Notes: generated by a model from the letters alone, not told the origin. A DNA stretch of 32,724 bases from an uncultured Ruminococcus sp. (GCA_947587925.1 CANPYF010000005.1:1-32724); one strand, 5' to 3'. Shown: positions 1-8,518, numbered from the stretch's first letter. Numbers and translations are program-made.

Positions 1-1
1 C

Positions 2-238
2 AATTCGCTGCAATTTGTCACCATACCGCTCGGATTTTTGCTCGGCGGTACACTGACCGACAAAGTATTCGAGCCGATCTTCTCGAAAATAGACAAGCAC
101 TCCCCTGCCGCTCTGCTCTTTGGCAGTTCAAAAGGCGCGGGAGCAGCGGCGCTGTTTTTTGCGATAGGCATTGCAAGCGCAGTCATCTGCGCGGTGTTTG
201 CGGTCGCGATGAGGAAATGGATAAAAGGCGGATCTTGA
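2..238 (+). CDS. C-terminal fragment of a membrane transporter, probably MFS (truncated by window start)
   Basis: Open frame from base 2: NSLQFVTIPLGFLLGGTLTDKVFEP...AVICAVFAVAMRKWIKGGS*; hydrophobic C-terminal helices and the LGFLLGGTLTDKVFEP motif resemble MFS efflux permeases. Confidence 0.6.
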   Translation, partial: NSLQFVTIPLGFLLGGTLTDKVFEPIFSKIDKHSPAALLFGSSKGAGAAALFFAIGIASAVICAVFAVAMRKWIKGGS

Positions 239-240
239 AC

Positions 241-400
241 CTCGCCCCTTTCCCCCCGTAGGAGAGGGGCGAGCGCGTTCTTCCGAGTTTGATAAATATG
301 AAAAATAGTTCATCTACAAATTAATTCTTATCCATCTTGCAAGGGTGATGTATGCCCCCTTTCCCTTGGGGGAAAGGGGGTTGGGGGTTTGGGGGAAAAC
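241..400 (+). repeat. 3'-end mosaic repeat, copy 1
   Basis: G/C hairpin, then gagtttgataaatatgaaaaatagttcatctacaaattaattcttatccatcttgcaagggtgatgtatgcccc, matching the copies at about 19230-19315 and 25120-25220. Confidence 0.75.
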
Positions 401-538
401 CTGATGTTTTAAAAAATTTTTATTGTAAAAAACTCCCTTCCCGCACATTTTCCTCCCGCAGGAATAAACCGACAAATTCCGCGAATAATAACAGTACGAT
501 ACGATAAATATTACGGTATTACGGGAGGTTTCAATAAA

Positions 539-1075
539 ATGAAAGCAACAGGAATCGTGCGCAGGATAGATGATCTCGGCAGAGTGGTCATTCCTAAGGA
601 AATACGCAGGACTATGCGTATCCGCGAGGGCGACCCGCTTGAAATATATACGGGACCGGACGGCGAAGTGGTGTTTAAAAAGTACAGCCCCGTAAATGAG
701 CTGGAAAATGCCGCCGAAGCCTGCGAGGTCATATCCAAACTGGGCGGCGCACCTGCGGTGGTGTTCGACAGAGATCACGTTGTGGCAGTCGCGGGAGTGC
801 AGAAAAAGGAGTACAGCGAACGGAGGATATCGCCCGCGCTCGAAGATCTGCTCGAATCGCGCAGATCTTATTCTGACAGCGAGGACGGCTCACCGCTGAG
901 ACCTATAGAGGGCATTGAAAGCCGTGCGCTTGCAGTTACACCTATCATCTCGGCAGGCGATGTTGCGGGCGCGGTCGCGTTCGTGGCTAACAGCGAAAAC
1001 GCTAAGGCAAGCGAACAGCACGTTATGCTTGCAAAGGCTGCCGCAATGTTTTTGGGTAAACAAATAGAATCCTGA
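539..1075 (+). CDS. spoVT: Stage V sporulation protein T-like AbrB-family regulator
   Basis: N-terminus MKATGIVRRIDDLGRVVIPKEIRRTMRIREGDPLEIYT is the SpoVT/AbrB swapped-hairpin signature; 178 aa with GAF-like C-terminus; gggagg upstream. Confidence 0.95.
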   Translation: MKATGIVRRIDDLGRVVIPKEIRRTMRIREGDPLEIYTGPDGEVVFKKYSPVNELENAAEACEVISKLGGAPAVVFDRDHVVAVAGVQKKEYSERRISPALEDLLESRRSYSDSEDGSPLRPIEGIESRALAVTPIISAGDVAGAVAFVANSENAKASEQHVMLAKAAAMFLGKQIES

Positions 1076-1076
1076 A

Positions 1077-1127
1077 CAAAAAAACTGTCCGTATCCGAAG
1101 ATGACCTCGGTACGGACAGCTTTATTT
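1077..1127. terminator. Intrinsic terminator between convergent spoVT and the cohesin-like gene
   Basis: CTGTCCGTA...TACGGACAG stem (1085-1119) followed by tttatttt and preceded by an A-tract; may act bidirectionally. Confidence 0.75.
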
Positions 1128-2218
1128 TACGAAAAAATATTTTTATTTTTAGACTTATTTTTTATCAGGAAAAAGACGAATACCGCCGCAAGCAGTATGA
1201 CCGCCATGAGCGCATAAATGCGCGTTCTGAAACTATCGCCGCTGTCCTTCTTATCAGCTTTATCGCTTGACGATAAAGCCTTGCCGCTTGATGAAGTTTG
1301 AGTAACTGCGGCTGCCTGCTGTGCGCCGCTGTCCTGCGAGCTCTGCTCCAAAATCGACGTGTCGGTATCCGTACCGCCGACAGGCTGAGTTTCCTGCGGC
1401 TGCGTACTTTCGTCCGCGCTGTCGTCAGGTACTGACGAGGGTTCGCGGTAAACGTCAATGGTGTACACATTTGAGAGCGTGCCGTCAGCGGACGTGACCG
1501 TTATCATTATTTCATTGTGACCGTCAGTCAGATATGTCCTTCCCTCATACCATATCGAATCGGTCTCGCTCTGCGTTACCCCTTCGGGTTCAAAATATGT
1601 TACGTCCGCCCCGACCGTGACCGTGTAGTCGTATATGCCGGGAGAAAACGCGGGTCTCAATTCGCCGTAAGGGATAGTGAGGGAGGAAAGCTGCGCTTTG
1701 CTTGCCTGCGGGACAGCGTATGAGCTGTCGGTCGGGTCGTCCGAGTCTGCCGCAGTCACGTTCACCTCCGCGCTTGCCGAAAGCGAGCCGCCAAGGCTTA
1801 TGCCGTCCATGGACATGATAGAACCGTTCGCAAGCGTTATGCTGCTGCTGCCCTGCCTGAGCGCCTTAAAGGTAAGCTCTATCTCCATTTTATCCGTATC
1901 GCTGCCGGGGAAGCCTTGGAGATTTATCAGTCCGCCGCCGCCGCTTGCAAAATCGCTTGCGATAAACTCAATATCTTCCTCGCTGTATGAAAGCTGTGCG
2001 CGTACAGTGCCTATGCTGCCGTCCGCGTTAAATGACGCGGTAACGGAAAATTCATCACCGACCGAGATCTGCTCAGCGGCATCAAGAGCGCAGCCTGTGT
2101 CGGCATAAACGGCGGCAGGCGCAAATATCCGCAGCAGGGCGGCAAAACATATTGCGGCGGCAAAAAACCTTGCCGCGGCAATCATCGGCAGCTTGTTTGT
2201 TATGACTTTTTTTAACAT
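1127..2218 (-). CDS. Secreted, membrane-anchored protein with cohesin-like domain and cadherin-like beta-sandwich domain
   Basis: Signal peptide; ISVGDEFSVTASFNADGSIGTVRAQLSYSEEDIEFI... resembles a cohesin fold; LSSLTIPYGELRPAFSPGIYDYTVTV resembles cadherin-like beta-sandwich; Ser/Gln-rich linker then C-terminal TM helix and KNKSKNK tail. Confidence 0.7.
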   Translation of the reverse strand: MLKKVITNKLPMIAAARFFAAAICFAALLRIFAPAAVYADTGCALDAAEQISVGDEFSVTASFNADGSIGTVRAQLSYSEEDIEFIASDFASGGGGLINLQGFPGSDTDKMEIELTFKALRQGSSSITLANGSIMSMDGISLGGSLSASAEVNVTAADSDDPTDSSYAVPQASKAQLSSLTIPYGELRPAFSPGIYDYTVTVGADVTYFEPEGVTQSETDSIWYEGRTYLTDGHNEIMITVTSADGTLSNVYTIDVYREPSSVPDDSADESTQPQETQPVGGTDTDTSILEQSSQDSGAQQAAAVTQTSSSGKALSSSDKADKKDSGDSFRTRIYALMAVILLAAVFVFFLIKNKSKNKNIFS

Positions 2219-2375
2219 TGTCTTTTTATCCTTTCACCTATTAGAGGTTAGAACGCCGCACTATTACAAGTAATAGCGCTTCGCTTTTAAGAAGTAAGAG
2301 TCTGAACTTCGTTCAGACGATTAGAGGTCTGAACAAAGTTCAGACTTGAAATATTAGTCCGATTTGCGGACTAAT
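2219..2375 (-). repeat. Leader hairpin array, copy 1 (5' leader of cohesin-like gene)
   Basis: Tandem short-loop inverted repeats: 2353-2375, 2327-2345 (GTCTGAAC-3nt-GTTCAGAC), 2300-2318 (same stem), 2258-2279 (GCGCTATTAC-TT-GTAATAGTGC read on minus). Confidence 0.85.
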
Positions 2376-2470
2376 TTTTCTTGCCTTCGGATCTCTTGCT
2401 TGAGAAAATTAATTTTGTAAAAAATTATTTCCGTGTTTAGCTAGCGCTTTATCGCTTTGTTGTCCAGTAT

Positions 2471-2499
2471 ATTATAATATAATTTTGTCCCTAAGTCAA
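2471..2499 (-). promoter_or_regulatory. Sigma-A-type promoter for the cohesin-like gene
   Basis: On the minus strand TTGACT (2494-2499) - 17 nt - TATAAT (2471-2476). Confidence 0.75.
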
Positions 2500-2602
2500 T
2501 ATAATTGACCGTTTTGTAACCTGTTGTTATGTTTATTTTGTGAAAAATATACCGCTTTGGCGGTCTTGATATGGTAAAAATGCCGAAAATTCCGGAGGGG
2601 TA

Positions 2603-2631
2603 TTGACAGAATTTAATTGGGGTGTTATAAT
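2603..2631 (+). promoter_or_regulatory. Sigma-A-type promoter of the GntR-ABC operon
   Basis: TTGACA (2603-2608) - 17 nt - TATAAT (2626-2631): perfect consensus. Confidence 0.85.
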
Positions 2632-2634
2632 ACA

Positions 2635-2659
2635 AGTGTACTGTGACAGATAGTACACC
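2635..2659 (+). promoter_or_regulatory. Probable YtrA/GntR operator
   Basis: AGTGTA-13N-TACACC immediately downstream of the -10; resembles the YtrA consensus AGTGTA-13N-TACACT recalled from Bacillus literature; larger inverted repeat GTGTACT/AGTACAC. Confidence 0.75.
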
Positions 2660-2736
2660 TAATACATATAGAACAACGGAACGGAAACAACAAACACGCC
2701 GCGTAAGACGCAGGCAGGGGGTAAAGGGGCAAATAA

Positions 2737-2860
2737 TGCGCCGCATAGGCGCAGTCTGGACGAAGTTCAGACATCTACAGTCTGAGCCGCAGGCTCAGAC
2801 CACTTACCTCTTAATAGCAAGCGCTATTACTTGTAATAGTGCGGCGTTCTTACTTCTAAG
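2737..2860 (+). repeat. Leader hairpin array, copy 2 (5' leader of GntR-ABC operon)
   Basis: Hairpins 2737-2753 (TGCGCC-GCATA-GGCGCA), 2754-2772 (GTCTGGAC-GAA-GTTCAGAC), 2780-2800 (GTCTGAGCC-GCA-GGCTCAGAC), 2821-2842 (GCGCTATTAC-TT-GTAATAGTGC). Confidence 0.85.
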
Positions 2861-2880
2861 AGAGGAGGGCGATCAAACTG

Positions 2881-3258
2881 TTGATAAGGATAGACGTGAC
2901 CGGCAGAATGCCGATATATGAACAGATATGCAGCAGCATATGCGCGGATATATCCAAGGGTCTGCTGAAAGAAAATGATAAGCTGCCGGGGGCGCGGACG
3001 CTTGCAAAGGAACTCGGACTGAATCCCAACACGGTGGCAAAGGCATACGCGCGGCTCGAACATGACGGTATAATCTATTCGGTCGCGGGACGCGGCTGCT
3101 TTGTGTCCTCAAAGGCGCACAGGGCGGAATCGGCGCTGACAAAAGATTTTGAAAACAGCGTCCGCGAAGCCCTGACAGCGGGGGTAAGCGAACAAAGACT
3201 TATTGAGATCGTCAGAGAATTGGCAGATGAAATGAGCGATAACAAAGGAGGGGCGTAA
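2881..3258 (+). CDS. GntR family transcriptional regulator, YtrA subfamily (TTG start)
   Basis: MIRIDVTGRMPIYEQICSSICADISKGLLKENDKLPGARTLAKELGLNPNTVAKAYARLEHDGIIYSVAGRGCFV: classic GntR wHTH; short C-terminus typical of YtrA type; GGAGG upstream. Confidence 0.92.
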   Translation: MIRIDVTGRMPIYEQICSSICADISKGLLKENDKLPGARTLAKELGLNPNTVAKAYARLEHDGIIYSVAGRGCFVSSKAHRAESALTKDFENSVREALTAGVSEQRLIEIVRELADEMSDNKGGA

Positions 3259-3261
3259 AGA

Positions 3262-4194
3262 ATGATAGAAATAAAAAATGTTTCACTCGATTTCGGCAAA
3301 AATGATAAGCTGTTCCAAGCGGTCAGCGACGTCAGCCTGACTATACCCGAGGGCTGCGTGTACGGCTTTTTGGGGTCAAACGGCGCGGGAAAATCCACGC
3401 TGATGAGAATGTTATGCGGCATATACCGACCGAGCGCGGGGAGCATATCCATAGACGGCGAGGAGGTATTCGACAACGCACAGGCTAAGTCAAAAATATT
3501 TTTCGTGAATGATGAGACGGTGCAGTACGGCTCGTTCACGCTCGAATCTCTCAAAAAATATTACAAGGCTTACTACACGGATTTTTCGCAGGATACCTTC
3601 GACAGACTTTGCGCAAAACTCGACCTGCCCATGAAAAAGCGCATGAGCGAATTTTCAAAGGGTATGAAACGGCAGGCGCTCGTTATAATCGGGCTGGCAA
3701 GCAATACGAAATATCTTATGCTTGACGAAGCGTTTGACGGGCTTGACCCCGCCATGCGCAAAATGATAAAAAATATGATAATAGACGAGATATACGACCG
3801 TCAGGCAACGCTGATAGTCAGCTCACACAATATCGCGGAGATAAACGAACTGTGCGACCGCGCCATGCTTATCCACAAGGGAAAACTTATCTTCGCAAAC
3901 GAGATAGACGAGATACGAAGCGGATTTTTGAAGCTGCAGCTTGCGGATAAAAAGCGCGTGGTATCAAAACAGGAACTTGAACAGATAGGGCTGAACGTCA
4001 TGCAGTACTCACAGACGGGCAGTATCGTTCAGGCGGTAGTAAGGGGAGAAAACGAGCAGGCGGTAAACGCGCTGGTAGAGGGCTTGGGCTGCGACATCTG
4101 CGAAACTATACCGCTTACGCTTGAAGAAATATTTATTTATGAACTGGAGGCGAGAGGATATGGCGGAGAGATCGATATCATTTCAGAGAATTAA
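3262..4194 (+). CDS. ABC transporter ATP-binding protein
   Basis: Walker A GSNGAGKST, signature-like FSKGMKRQ, Walker B YLMLDEAFDGLDP; directly follows the GntR gene. Confidence 0.95.
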   Translation: MIEIKNVSLDFGKNDKLFQAVSDVSLTIPEGCVYGFLGSNGAGKSTLMRMLCGIYRPSAGSISIDGEEVFDNAQAKSKIFFVNDETVQYGSFTLESLKKYYKAYYTDFSQDTFDRLCAKLDLPMKKRMSEFSKGMKRQALVIIGLASNTKYLMLDEAFDGLDPAMRKMIKNMIIDEIYDRQATLIVSSHNIAEINELCDRAMLIHKGKLIFANEIDEIRSGFLKLQLADKKRVVSKQELEQIGLNVMQYSQTGSIVQAVVRGENEQAVNALVEGLGCDICETIPLTLEEIFIYELEARGYGGEIDIISEN

Positions 4195-5797
4195 ATCATC
4201 GGTGAAAGCCGAATATAATGCACATTCAAAGCTTGCGCTGATAAATATACTTGCTGCGGGTCTTGCCTGTCTGGTGCAGTCGGGACAGAGCATAGACATG
4301 GCGAGCGAGCCTGATTTTTACGATTTTATGAATTCTTCGATCACCCAAGTCAGCGCTGTTCCGCTGCTGATGTACTATTTCATGGCGGCGCTCGGCGCGA
4401 TAGTCTGTGCAATGCTTTTCAAAGACCTTTCCAACCGTCAGACGGGCGATGTGATAATGGCTATGCCGATGAGCGCGTCCGAACGTTTTTTCGCCAAGCT
4501 GCTCACGCTGACCTGTTTGCAGATACTCCCGATGATAGGCAGTATGCTCATAAGCCTGATAATTGAGGCGATATGTCTGTCTATCGGCGGGCTGAGCATG
4601 GAATGGCTCGCGGGCATGGCATATATCTACCTTATTGCGTTAGCCGCCGCGCTGTTTGTTGACGCTATGGCGGTATTCTGCTGCTGCTGTACAGGCTCAT
4701 ATGCCGAGAGCATTTATTTCACGGGCATTTTTGCGATAGCGTTAAGCCTGCTGCCGAGTATCATCTCGGAAAAATTCATGGCTGACCCTGCGGGCGTGCT
4801 TTACGGCGGCGTTTTGGGTATCAGATACCCCGAAGTGTGGACGCTTGCAAACATTTTCAACATGATGCTTTACGGCGCGGAACCCGAAACCATGCGTGCG
4901 GTCATGCTCGGCATAAACTGCGTTATCTCGGTTATCGTGATGACACTCTGCGTAAACATCTACAAAAAGCGTGACGGCAAGACGGTCGGCAAGCCGATAG
5001 CCTTCAAGGCTTTCTTTGAAGCGGCAATGCTGCTGGTCGTTTTCACGGTAAGCGGATTGAATCTTTACCAAAGCACGCTGAAAACCTCGTTTATCTTCAC
5101 AGCGGTAGCGTTTATCATAATAAACATAATCGTTACCCGCGCGAAATTAAGCTTTAAAAATTTCTTTATCTGGATAGCAAAATATGTCGGCGCGAACGCG
5201 GTATTCCTCATCGCCGCATACATTTCCTATGTCACCTACGGTTTCGGCTATGCCGACCTAAAGCCGAAGGGTCTTGACAAGGTAGCGGACAAATATTTTA
5301 ACATAAGAATGTCCATAGACCCGCCGAACAGCCGAATGAATGGCATCTACGTTATGTACAACGATCCGACCTATTTTGCGGAAACGGACGAGGAGGAATA
5401 TCACAGCTTCACGAATACCTCCACAAACGCCAACGACAAGCAAAGCTTTACACAGGCTCTTGATATCGTGCGCAAATATGTTAAAAGGTCTCCGCGCGGG
5501 ATAAAGTTCTTTTTGAATGATGTCGGACTTACCTATGACCCGGAAATTTTTTCAAATTACGATATGCGCTCGGTGCAGTTCAGCGGCTCTTACTATTACC
5601 TGACCGAGGAGGACACCGACAACATTGAAGAATACGGCGTGACAGACGAATACTATGACTATGAAACGTTCGACTACGTGATAAACCTGCTCATTCCCCG
5701 TGCTGACGCGGAAGCGTTAAGAGATGAACTGGTCAACGCGGGGCTTATGCTCGAATACATCTATGTTGACGGAGAAGGAATACAGTATTTAAAATAA
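4160..5797 (+). CDS. ABC transporter permease with large extracytoplasmic C-terminal domain (DUF6449-like)
   Basis: Multiple TM helices and operon position. The track ORF starts at 4121, but ATG 4160 (MAERSISFQRIKSS) follows gaactggaggcgagagg and is the more likely start; 35-bp overlap with the ATPase gene. Confidence 0.88.
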   Translation: MAERSISFQRIKSSVKAEYNAHSKLALINILAAGLACLVQSGQSIDMASEPDFYDFMNSSITQVSAVPLLMYYFMAALGAIVCAMLFKDLSNRQTGDVIMAMPMSASERFFAKLLTLTCLQILPMIGSMLISLIIEAICLSIGGLSMEWLAGMAYIYLIALAAALFVDAMAVFCCCCTGSYAESIYFTGIFAIALSLLPSIISEKFMADPAGVLYGGVLGIRYPEVWTLANIFNMMLYGAEPETMRAVMLGINCVISVIVMTLCVNIYKKRDGKTVGKPIAFKAFFEAAMLLVVFTVSGLNLYQSTLKTSFIFTAVAFIIINIIVTRAKLSFKNFFIWIAKYVGANAVFLIAAYISYVTYGFGYADLKPKGLDKVADKYFNIRMSIDPPNSRMNGIYVMYNDPTYFAETDEEEYHSFTNTSTNANDKQSFTQALDIVRKYVKRSPRGIKFFLNDVGLTYDPEIFSNYDMRSVQFSGSYYYLTEEDTDNIEEYGVTDEYYDYETFDYVINLLIPRADAEALRDELVNAGLMLEYIYVDGEGIQYLK

Positions 5798-5845
5798 TTT
5801 TTAGTGTATTTTCCCCGCTTTAAAAAAGCGTGCTTGCAAAAAGCG

Positions 5846-5876
5846 TACCCCCGCCGTAACGGTGGGGGTATTTTTT
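5846..5876 (+). terminator. Intrinsic terminator of the GntR-ABC operon
   Basis: TACCCCCGCCGTAACGGTGGGGGTA followed by TTTTTT. Confidence 0.8.
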
Positions 5877-5913
5877 GCCCGCAAAATTTTGTGTGTTATC
5901 CCGCCGTGATATT

Positions 5914-6051
5914 AACAGAATCCCCTCATAATGATGTTAACAGAAAAAATTATGCAAAACTAAATTTCATGTATTCTCCCCCCCCGCCGCAGGCGGGGGG
6001 GAGAAACAGAATACCCTCATAATGATATTATATAGAAAAAATTTTGCAAAG
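5914..6051 (+). repeat. Imperfect direct repeat flanking a G/C hairpin
   Basis: aacagaatcccctcataatgatgttaacagaaaaaattatgcaaa (from 5914) and aacagaataccctcataatgatattatatagaaaaaattttgcaaa (from 6005); between them ctccccccccgccgcaggcgggggggag. Confidence 0.75.
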
Positions 6052-6054
6052 TAC

Positions 6055-6083
6055 TTGAAAATTTTCGGCTGTTATGCTATAAT
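6055..6083 (+). promoter_or_regulatory. Sigma-A-type promoter of the GH5 gene
   Basis: TTGAAA (6055-6060) - 17 nt - TATAAT (6078-6083). Confidence 0.75.
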
Positions 6084-6136
6084 ATTTGCGTAGGGCAAAA
6101 TGCTCTGTAAATCTGGTAAAGAAAGGATAATCAATA

Positions 6137-8419
6137 ATGAAAAGCAGAATAATAAAACGCTCGGCGGCGGCTGTTTCGGCGGCGGTCATGATAAGCACTA
6201 TGGCTGTATCGCTGCCCGCAAGCGCGGAAGGTCTGAGTGACGCTGACAAGGCTTTTATGGAAGCAATGGGCGCGGGCTGGAATCTCGGCAACTCGCTGGA
6301 CGCTAACAGTTCAAGCGGTCTTAACACGGAGACCTCGTGGGGCAACCCCAAGACCACTAAGGAAATGATAGAAGCCGTGCATGACGCGGGCTTTGAAACG
6401 ATAAGAATACCCGTGTCGTGGGGCAAACACGTTTCGGGCGATGATTACACCGTTGACGGTGAATGGATGGCGAGAGTTAAGGAAGTTGTGGATTACGCAT
6501 ATGATGACGGTATGCACGTTGTAATAAATATCCACCATGATAACCTCCTTAGTCCGACCCAAACACCCTCAGCGACCAACCCGGGATATTACCCCTCGAG
6601 CGCTAAGAAAGCAGAGTCGGAAAAATTCATCACCTCCGTATGGGCGCAGATAGCTGAGGAATTCAAGGATTATGACGAAAAGCTTGTCTTTGAAACGCTC
6701 AATGAGCCGCGTCTTGCGGGTACAAACAACGAATGGTGGTTCGACGCGAACAATCCCAACGCAGACTGCGTCGACGCAGTAAAGACCATAAACGAATTCA
6801 ACCAAGCGGCGGTAGACGTTATCCGCGCAAGCGGCGGAAATAACGCGAGCAGATACATAATCTGCCCTGCATATGCGGCTTCCGAATACGGCTGCACAAC
6901 GGCTGAATTCAAAATGCCGACAGACCCGGCGGACAAGATAATACTCTCCGTTCATGGATACGTTCCGCAGGATCTCTGCCTCGGAAGTCAGACGGATATT
7001 ACCTCGGCAAAGGCTACGCAGTTCTCTGACGCTTACAAAAAACAGGTGGAGGATTTCTACAGCAGACTGAACAGCAATTTTGTAAGCAAGGGCATACCCG
7101 TATTTGTCGGCGAAACGGGAGTTTCCAACAAAAATAACAACAGCGCAAGGACCGAATGGGCTAAGGCTACTTATGAAAATGCCGAGAAATACGGCATAGT
7201 AAACGTACTTTGGGATAACAACGCCAAGAACGGCTCAAACAAGAGCGAGAACCATTGGCACTTTGACCGCAAGACGCTGAAATGGGGCGACCCCGATGTT
7301 ATCAATGCGATAATGGACGCCGTAGGCGTAACGGACAGGAGCATACCCGCGGACGACGACGTTGTAGAACAGAAAGAGCAGAAGCTTTCGGGTACGGATT
7401 CTTACAGCAAGACCTTCCGCGACGCCGATTTCACCCTTGACGTGAAGAACGAAACGAGCGGCGGCGGTGCGCTCAGCTATTCGACCGACAATTCAAAGGT
7501 AGTTACGGTGGACAAGTCGGGCAAGGTGAGCATTACGGGAGCGGGCGAAGCGACAATAACCGTTGCCGCTGCCGAAACGACCGAATACAAGACCGCGCAG
7601 TTCAAGGTAAAGGTAAAAGTATCTCCGCTGAACATCACCCCCGCCATTTCCGCTATCGCCGACCAGACCTATACCGGCAAGGCGATAGAGCCTAAGGTGA
7701 CGGTAAAATATGGAAACATCACCCTTTCACCGTCAAATTATGATGTTGAATTTTCAAACAACACCAACAAGGGTACGGCAAATGTCAAGGTAACGCTCAA
7801 AAACAACTACACAGGCTCTGCGACCGCGACCTTCAAGATAGTTGACGGCGGCTCGGTACAGCTCCCCGCTGACATAAATATCACCAAGGTATCCACGTCA
7901 AAAGACGCGGTGCGCCTTACATGGGAAAAGGCTGACAATGCCGCGGGCTACAGGATATACCGCTATAACCCCTCGACCAAGAAATTTGAAAAGGTAAAGA
8001 CGGTAAGCGCGAACACGCTCACCTGCCGCGAAAGCGGTCTTAAAGCGGGTACGGTATACAAATACCGCGTAAAGGCATACAACAAAAACGGCGGCACGAC
8101 CAACTGGGGCAACGCAACGCAGGTCTCCGCGCTGACCAAACCCGCTGATGTGAAGATACAGAAGGCTAACAAATCGACCACCTCGGTAAGACTTTTCCTC
8201 AATGATGTGGAAAGAAGCGGCTACAAGGTACAGATGTACAATGAATCCGCCAACAAGTGGGAAACTGTCAAGCTGGTAAAATCGGGTACGCAAGCCAAGA
8301 TAACGGGACTTAAAAAGAACACCACCTACAAGTTCAGAGTTCAGGCTTACAAAAAGAGCGGAACGCTCGCGTCATACGGAAGCTGGACGGGCAGTTATAA
8401 GGTGACTACCAAGAAATAA
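6137..8419 (+). CDS. Secreted GH5 endoglucanase with BIG2/Ig-like and FN3 C-terminal modules
   Basis: Signal peptide; MGAGWNLGNSLDA, TIRIPVSWGKHV, VINIHHDN, VFETLNEPRL (acid/base NEP), VFVGETGV (nucleophile E); C-terminal modules YTGKAIEPKVTVKYG... and two FN3 units (VRLTWEKADNAAGYRIYRYN...). Confidence 0.92.
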   Translation: MKSRIIKRSAAAVSAAVMISTMAVSLPASAEGLSDADKAFMEAMGAGWNLGNSLDANSSSGLNTETSWGNPKTTKEMIEAVHDAGFETIRIPVSWGKHVSGDDYTVDGEWMARVKEVVDYAYDDGMHVVINIHHDNLLSPTQTPSATNPGYYPSSAKKAESEKFITSVWAQIAEEFKDYDEKLVFETLNEPRLAGTNNEWWFDANNPNADCVDAVKTINEFNQAAVDVIRASGGNNASRYIICPAYAASEYGCTTAEFKMPTDPADKIILSVHGYVPQDLCLGSQTDITSAKATQFSDAYKKQVEDFYSRLNSNFVSKGIPVFVGETGVSNKNNNSARTEWAKATYENAEKYGIVNVLWDNNAKNGSNKSENHWHFDRKTLKWGDPDVINAIMDAVGVTDRSIPADDDVVEQKEQKLSGTDSYSKTFRDADFTLDVKNETSGGGALSYSTDNSKVVTVDKSGKVSITGAGEATITVAAAETTEYKTAQFKVKVKVSPLNITPAISAIADQTYTGKAIEPKVTVKYGNITLSPSNYDVEFSNNTNKGTANVKVTLKNNYTGSATATFKIVDGGSVQLPADINITKVSTSKDAVRLTWEKADNAAGYRIYRYNPSTKKFEKVKTVSANTLTCRESGLKAGTVYKYRVKAYNKNGGTTNWGNATQVSALTKPADVKIQKANKSTTSVRLFLNDVERSGYKVQMYNESANKWETVKLVKSGTQAKITGLKKNTTYKFRVQAYKKSGTLASYGSWTGSYKVTTKK

Positions 8420-8518
8420 TTTTGGTTTTGCTTTCTCCGTGTTCACGTTCTAATATTATTGTTGGTTTCTCCCCTTGCCGCTAAAGGCAGGGGGAGAAAT
8501 GCCATATTACAGCCCCTC

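Noticed and set aside
483-512. Possible sigma-G promoter upstream of spoVT
   Set aside because: GAATA is present but the -10 match is weak; expected from SpoVT biology but not supported strongly by sequence.
314-778. Antisense ORF 154 aa opposite spoVT
   Set aside because: Lies opposite a clear SpoVT gene and an intergenic repeat; composition looks like shadow translation.
2219-2880. CRISPR array interpretation of the regularly spaced palindromes
   Set aside because: Units are not identical direct repeats with uniform unique spacers, and there are no cas genes; better described as hairpin arrays.
2643-2921. ORF of 92 aa across the GntR leader (possible leader peptide)
   Set aside because: Runs through operator and hairpin array, overlaps the GntR start out of frame, no good ribosome-binding site; more likely chance.
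5804-6022. ORF of 72 aa after the ABC permease
   Set aside because: Covers an intrinsic terminator and a direct-repeat region; no Shine-Dalgarno.
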